Source: Bruticola sp004554425
Lineage (GTDB): Bacteria; Vulcanimicrobiota; Xenobia; Xenobiales; Xenobiaceae
Length of the DNA: 41,072 nt
Reading direction: 5' to 3'
Assembly (NCBI GenBank): GCA_958366945.1
Contig: CATXCY010000022.1
Span: 1 to 41,072 of the forward strand
The notes beneath the pieces are model-generated. The model searched no databases, was not told where the DNA came from, and worked only from the letters and a program-made list of their open reading frames with translations. The translations under genes were made by a program, and so were the position numbers. This document shows positions 39,261 to 41,072 of this stretch, one piece after another. The number at the start of each line of letters is the position of its first letter. The stretch's first letter is position 1.

Positions 39261-40307
39261 ATGCGTTGGTCATTTAAATTAGCAAAATTGTGGGGTATTG
39301 ATATATATGTTCACTATACCTTCGTGCTGTTGTTAATCTGGATATTTCTCTCACGCGGAGCCAAAAATGATTGGGCTACCAGCTTAATCAGCGTATTCTT
39401 TACCTTAATCATTTTTGGAGTCGTTACTTTACACGAATATGGCCATGCTTTAACAGCCAGACATTTTGGAATTTCTACCCGAGATATAACATTGTGGCCT
39501 TTTGGTGGCGTAGCGACTTTACAAAGTTTGCCTCAAACGCCACGCCAGGAAGTTTTAGTGGCTTTGGCCGGCCCAGCTGTCAATTTTGTCTTGGCCCTGG
39601 CTACTTATCTCTTTACAGATTTTGTCTTTATCCCTCATTTAGCAGCCAATTTTATTCCCATAGTACAAATATATGGAGTAGAAACTCTCTATTGGTTCAT
39701 GTGGAGTAATATTGTTTTAATGGCCTTTAATTTAATTCCGGCCTTTCCTATGGACGGCGGTCGTGTATTACGCGGTTTTTTATCAAAAAAATACGATTTT
39801 CTTACGGCCACTGACAAAGCGGTTAGCATTGGTAGAGCTTGTGCCATAATTATGGCTATCTATGGTGCCGGTTATAACCATATGCTGATTGTTATTGCCA
39901 TTTTTATCTGGTGGAGCGGCAGTCAAGAACTCAATCAAGCCATCATGCTTGAACGCATGCGTCGAGTAAAAGAAGGTACAGCCAGCCTCGCCGATCTTTT
40001 TGGCCTTGGTTTAGGCACCATGGGAAATGTCATGAGCCATATCCTCGGCATGAGTGGTTTTAACCCCAATAGTCAAATAAACTTTGGCGCTGCAACAACT
40101 TCATCTTATGATAAAGAGTGCAATACAAAAGAGGCGCCTGAATACATTATTTCCGAAGGATCGGTGCGCCATAATCAGCGTCCTAACTTCCCTGGCGAAG
40201 GCAAAATTATTGACGCCGAGTTCATTTCCGATGGCGACGATGATTCTTCAAAACCATCAACACCCTCTGCAAATAATGATGGTCTCAGAATTGTCGATGT
40301 AAAGTAG
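39261..40307 (+). CDS. M50-family intramembrane metalloprotease
   Basis: A 348-residue site-2-protease-type enzyme that cuts substrates within the membrane. The zinc site is HEYGH (H58, E59, H62) in a helix, with the third ligand D165 in NLIPAFPMDGGRVLRG. The MRWSFKLAKLWGIDIYVHYT opening is typical of the Rip/SpoIVFB-like group. Many relatives carry a C-terminal CBS pair; this one has instead a hydrophilic tail of about 120 residues without recognised domain. The substrate is unknown; anti-sigma factors are common targets. AGGAA is about 11 nt before the ATG. nth follows 19 bp downstream. Confidence 0.93.
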   Translation: MRWSFKLAKLWGIDIYVHYTFVLLLIWIFLSRGAKNDWATSLISVFFTLIIFGVVTLHEYGHALTARHFGISTRDITLWPFGGVATLQSLPQTPRQEVLVALAGPAVNFVLALATYLFTDFVFIPHLAANFIPIVQIYGVETLYWFMWSNIVLMAFNLIPAFPMDGGRVLRGFLSKKYDFLTATDKAVSIGRACAIIMAIYGAGYNHMLIVIAIFIWWSGSQELNQAIMLERMRRVKEGTASLADLFGLGLGTMGNVMSHILGMSGFNPNSQINFGAATTSSYDKECNTKEAPEYIISEGSVRHNQRPNFPGEGKIIDAEFISDGDDDSSKPSTPSANNDGLRIVDVK

Positions 40308-40326
40308 ACACAAACAAGGTTATAAC

Positions 40327-40968
40327 ATGTTAACTATTGCCCAAAGAGCTGCTTTTGTTGGCGCCAAGCTAGATGAGCTTTTTCCCAACTCCAAACCCAG
40401 CCTTATTTTTTACAGTCCCTTTACTTTGTTAGTAGCAGTCATGCTCTCAGCTCAATGCACCGACGAAAGGGTAAATAAAGCCACCGCAAGCTTATTTGCT
40501 GTAGCCGATACGCCGGAAAAAATGGATCAACTCAGTCAAGAAGAGATATATCAGCACATTTACGGCTTAGGCTTAGCCAAAAATAAAGCAAAATACCTAA
40601 AAACTATGTGCCGCCAGCTTTTAGATAATTTTTCTGGACAGATACCCCAAGATTTCAAAAGCCTGGAAAGTCTCGCCGGTGTAGGCCACAAAACAGCCTC
40701 AGTAGTAAGGTTGCAAGCTTTCAATTTGCCAGCTTTTCCTGTAGACACCCATATTTTTCGCTTGGCCAGACGCTGGGGACTCTCTCAGGGCGAAACTCCC
40801 AAACAAGTAGAAGACGATCTTAAACGCCTTTTTCCTCCCGAAGAATGGGGTAAACGTCACCTTCAGTTTATAGATTGCGGCCGCACTTATTGCAAAGCTT
40901 TAGCTCACGACAGCACTAAATGTCCATTTTGCAGCCGACTTAGCCCAGCAGACTCTATCACCCCTTAA
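40327..40968 (+). CDS. nth: endonuclease III, DNA glycosylase/AP lyase
   Basis: A 213-residue base-excision-repair enzyme acting on oxidised pyrimidines. The helix-hairpin-helix LAGVGHKTASVV holds the catalytic K122, and D140 is in PVDTHIFR. The C-terminal iron-sulfur motif is not canonical: C189, C199 and C202 are spaced C-x9-C-x2-C instead of C-x6-C-x2-C-x5-C, and the expected fourth Cys is missing. An extra Cys stands at 184. The cluster may use another ligand or be absent. The gene is 19 bp after the M50 protease, so it is likely co-transcribed. The last 104 bases of the window contain only a weak hairpin (CCCAT/ATGGG near 41022-41044). Confidence 0.94.
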   Translation: MLTIAQRAAFVGAKLDELFPNSKPSLIFYSPFTLLVAVMLSAQCTDERVNKATASLFAVADTPEKMDQLSQEEIYQHIYGLGLAKNKAKYLKTMCRQLLDNFSGQIPQDFKSLESLAGVGHKTASVVRLQAFNLPAFPVDTHIFRLARRWGLSQGETPKQVEDDLKRLFPPEEWGKRHLQFIDCGRTYCKALAHDSTKCPFCSRLSPADSITP

Positions 40969-41072
40969 TTAGCTTTCAAGCAGGAAGAGCAAGTTCAATT
41001 TGGCAAATACGCCTTCATCAACTACCCATCACCTAAAGGTAATGGGCTTGTAACTGCCCAGTCGTGGTAACG

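Noticed and set aside
1..41072. tRNA or rRNA genes, CRISPR arrays, insertion sequences, prophage or plasmid functions
   Set aside because: I looked for cloverleaf ends, spaced repeats, transposase and integrase motifs on both strands and found none.

Overview
The window is a stretch of bacterial chromosome, moderately AT-rich and gene-dense. I see no tRNA, rRNA, CRISPR array, insertion sequence or phage gene. The organism is almost certainly diderm (Gram-negative type): a complete tripartite RND efflux operon, lipoprotein signals and several Sec-exported proteins are present. Some features are more often met outside Proteobacteria: a ThiT-type ECF thiamine transporter subunit, a short zinc-ribbon bL28, a DUF4013-like membrane protein, fervidolysin-like subtilases, an M2 (ACE-like) peptidase, and frequent GTG/TTG starts. 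I cannot fix the phylum from the sequence alone.

Layout. 1-11.8 kb, minus strand: two membrane proteins of unknown role lie upstream of an OMF-MFP-RND efflux operon. The efflux operon is followed, behind a terminator, by a membrane-anchored methyltransferase and an MscS channel with a cyclic-nucleotide-type sensor domain. 11.9-13.5 kb, plus strand: a strong promoter and structured leader, rpmB, then thiT and thiN overlapping (thiamine uptake and conversion to TPP). 13.5-21.9 kb, minus strand: three consecutive full-length RelA/SpoT homologues, then dtd and an orphan CheY-like receiver. 22.4-24.9 kb, plus strand: an exported M2 dipeptidase and a proline-rich lipoprotein. 25-25.5 kb, minus strand: a MarR-type regulator, divergent from an adenosine deaminase. 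26-41 kb, plus strand: adenosine deaminase, two tandem subtilases, an inositol-phosphatase family enzyme, arginine decarboxylase, an AI-2E/PerM family permease, an exported TPR protein, a zinc-ribbon protein, an M50 membrane protease and endonuclease III.

The most striking element is the triple RSH array. The distal copy (14447-16858) keeps every recognisable (p)ppGpp-synthetase residue but has a substituted hydrolase motif. The other two keep the full HD hydrolase signature while their synthetase domains have lost catalytic residues. This looks like division of labour between tandem paralogues, and each copy also carries its own insertion inside the HD domain. The first gene of the array has a terminator-like hairpin and a possible short leader ORF directly in front of it.

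A second unusual theme is a short conserved N-terminal segment on the two subtilases. They have no Sec signal; the segment resembles the start of FlgM-type flagellar proteins. A third is the repeated placement of intrinsic-terminator hairpins only a few tens of bases before the start codon of the next co-directional gene, which suggests attenuation or controlled read-through. Most functions are family-level assignments by motif. Start sites were chosen by ribosome-binding-site position and family alignment and are stated where they are not the longest possible.
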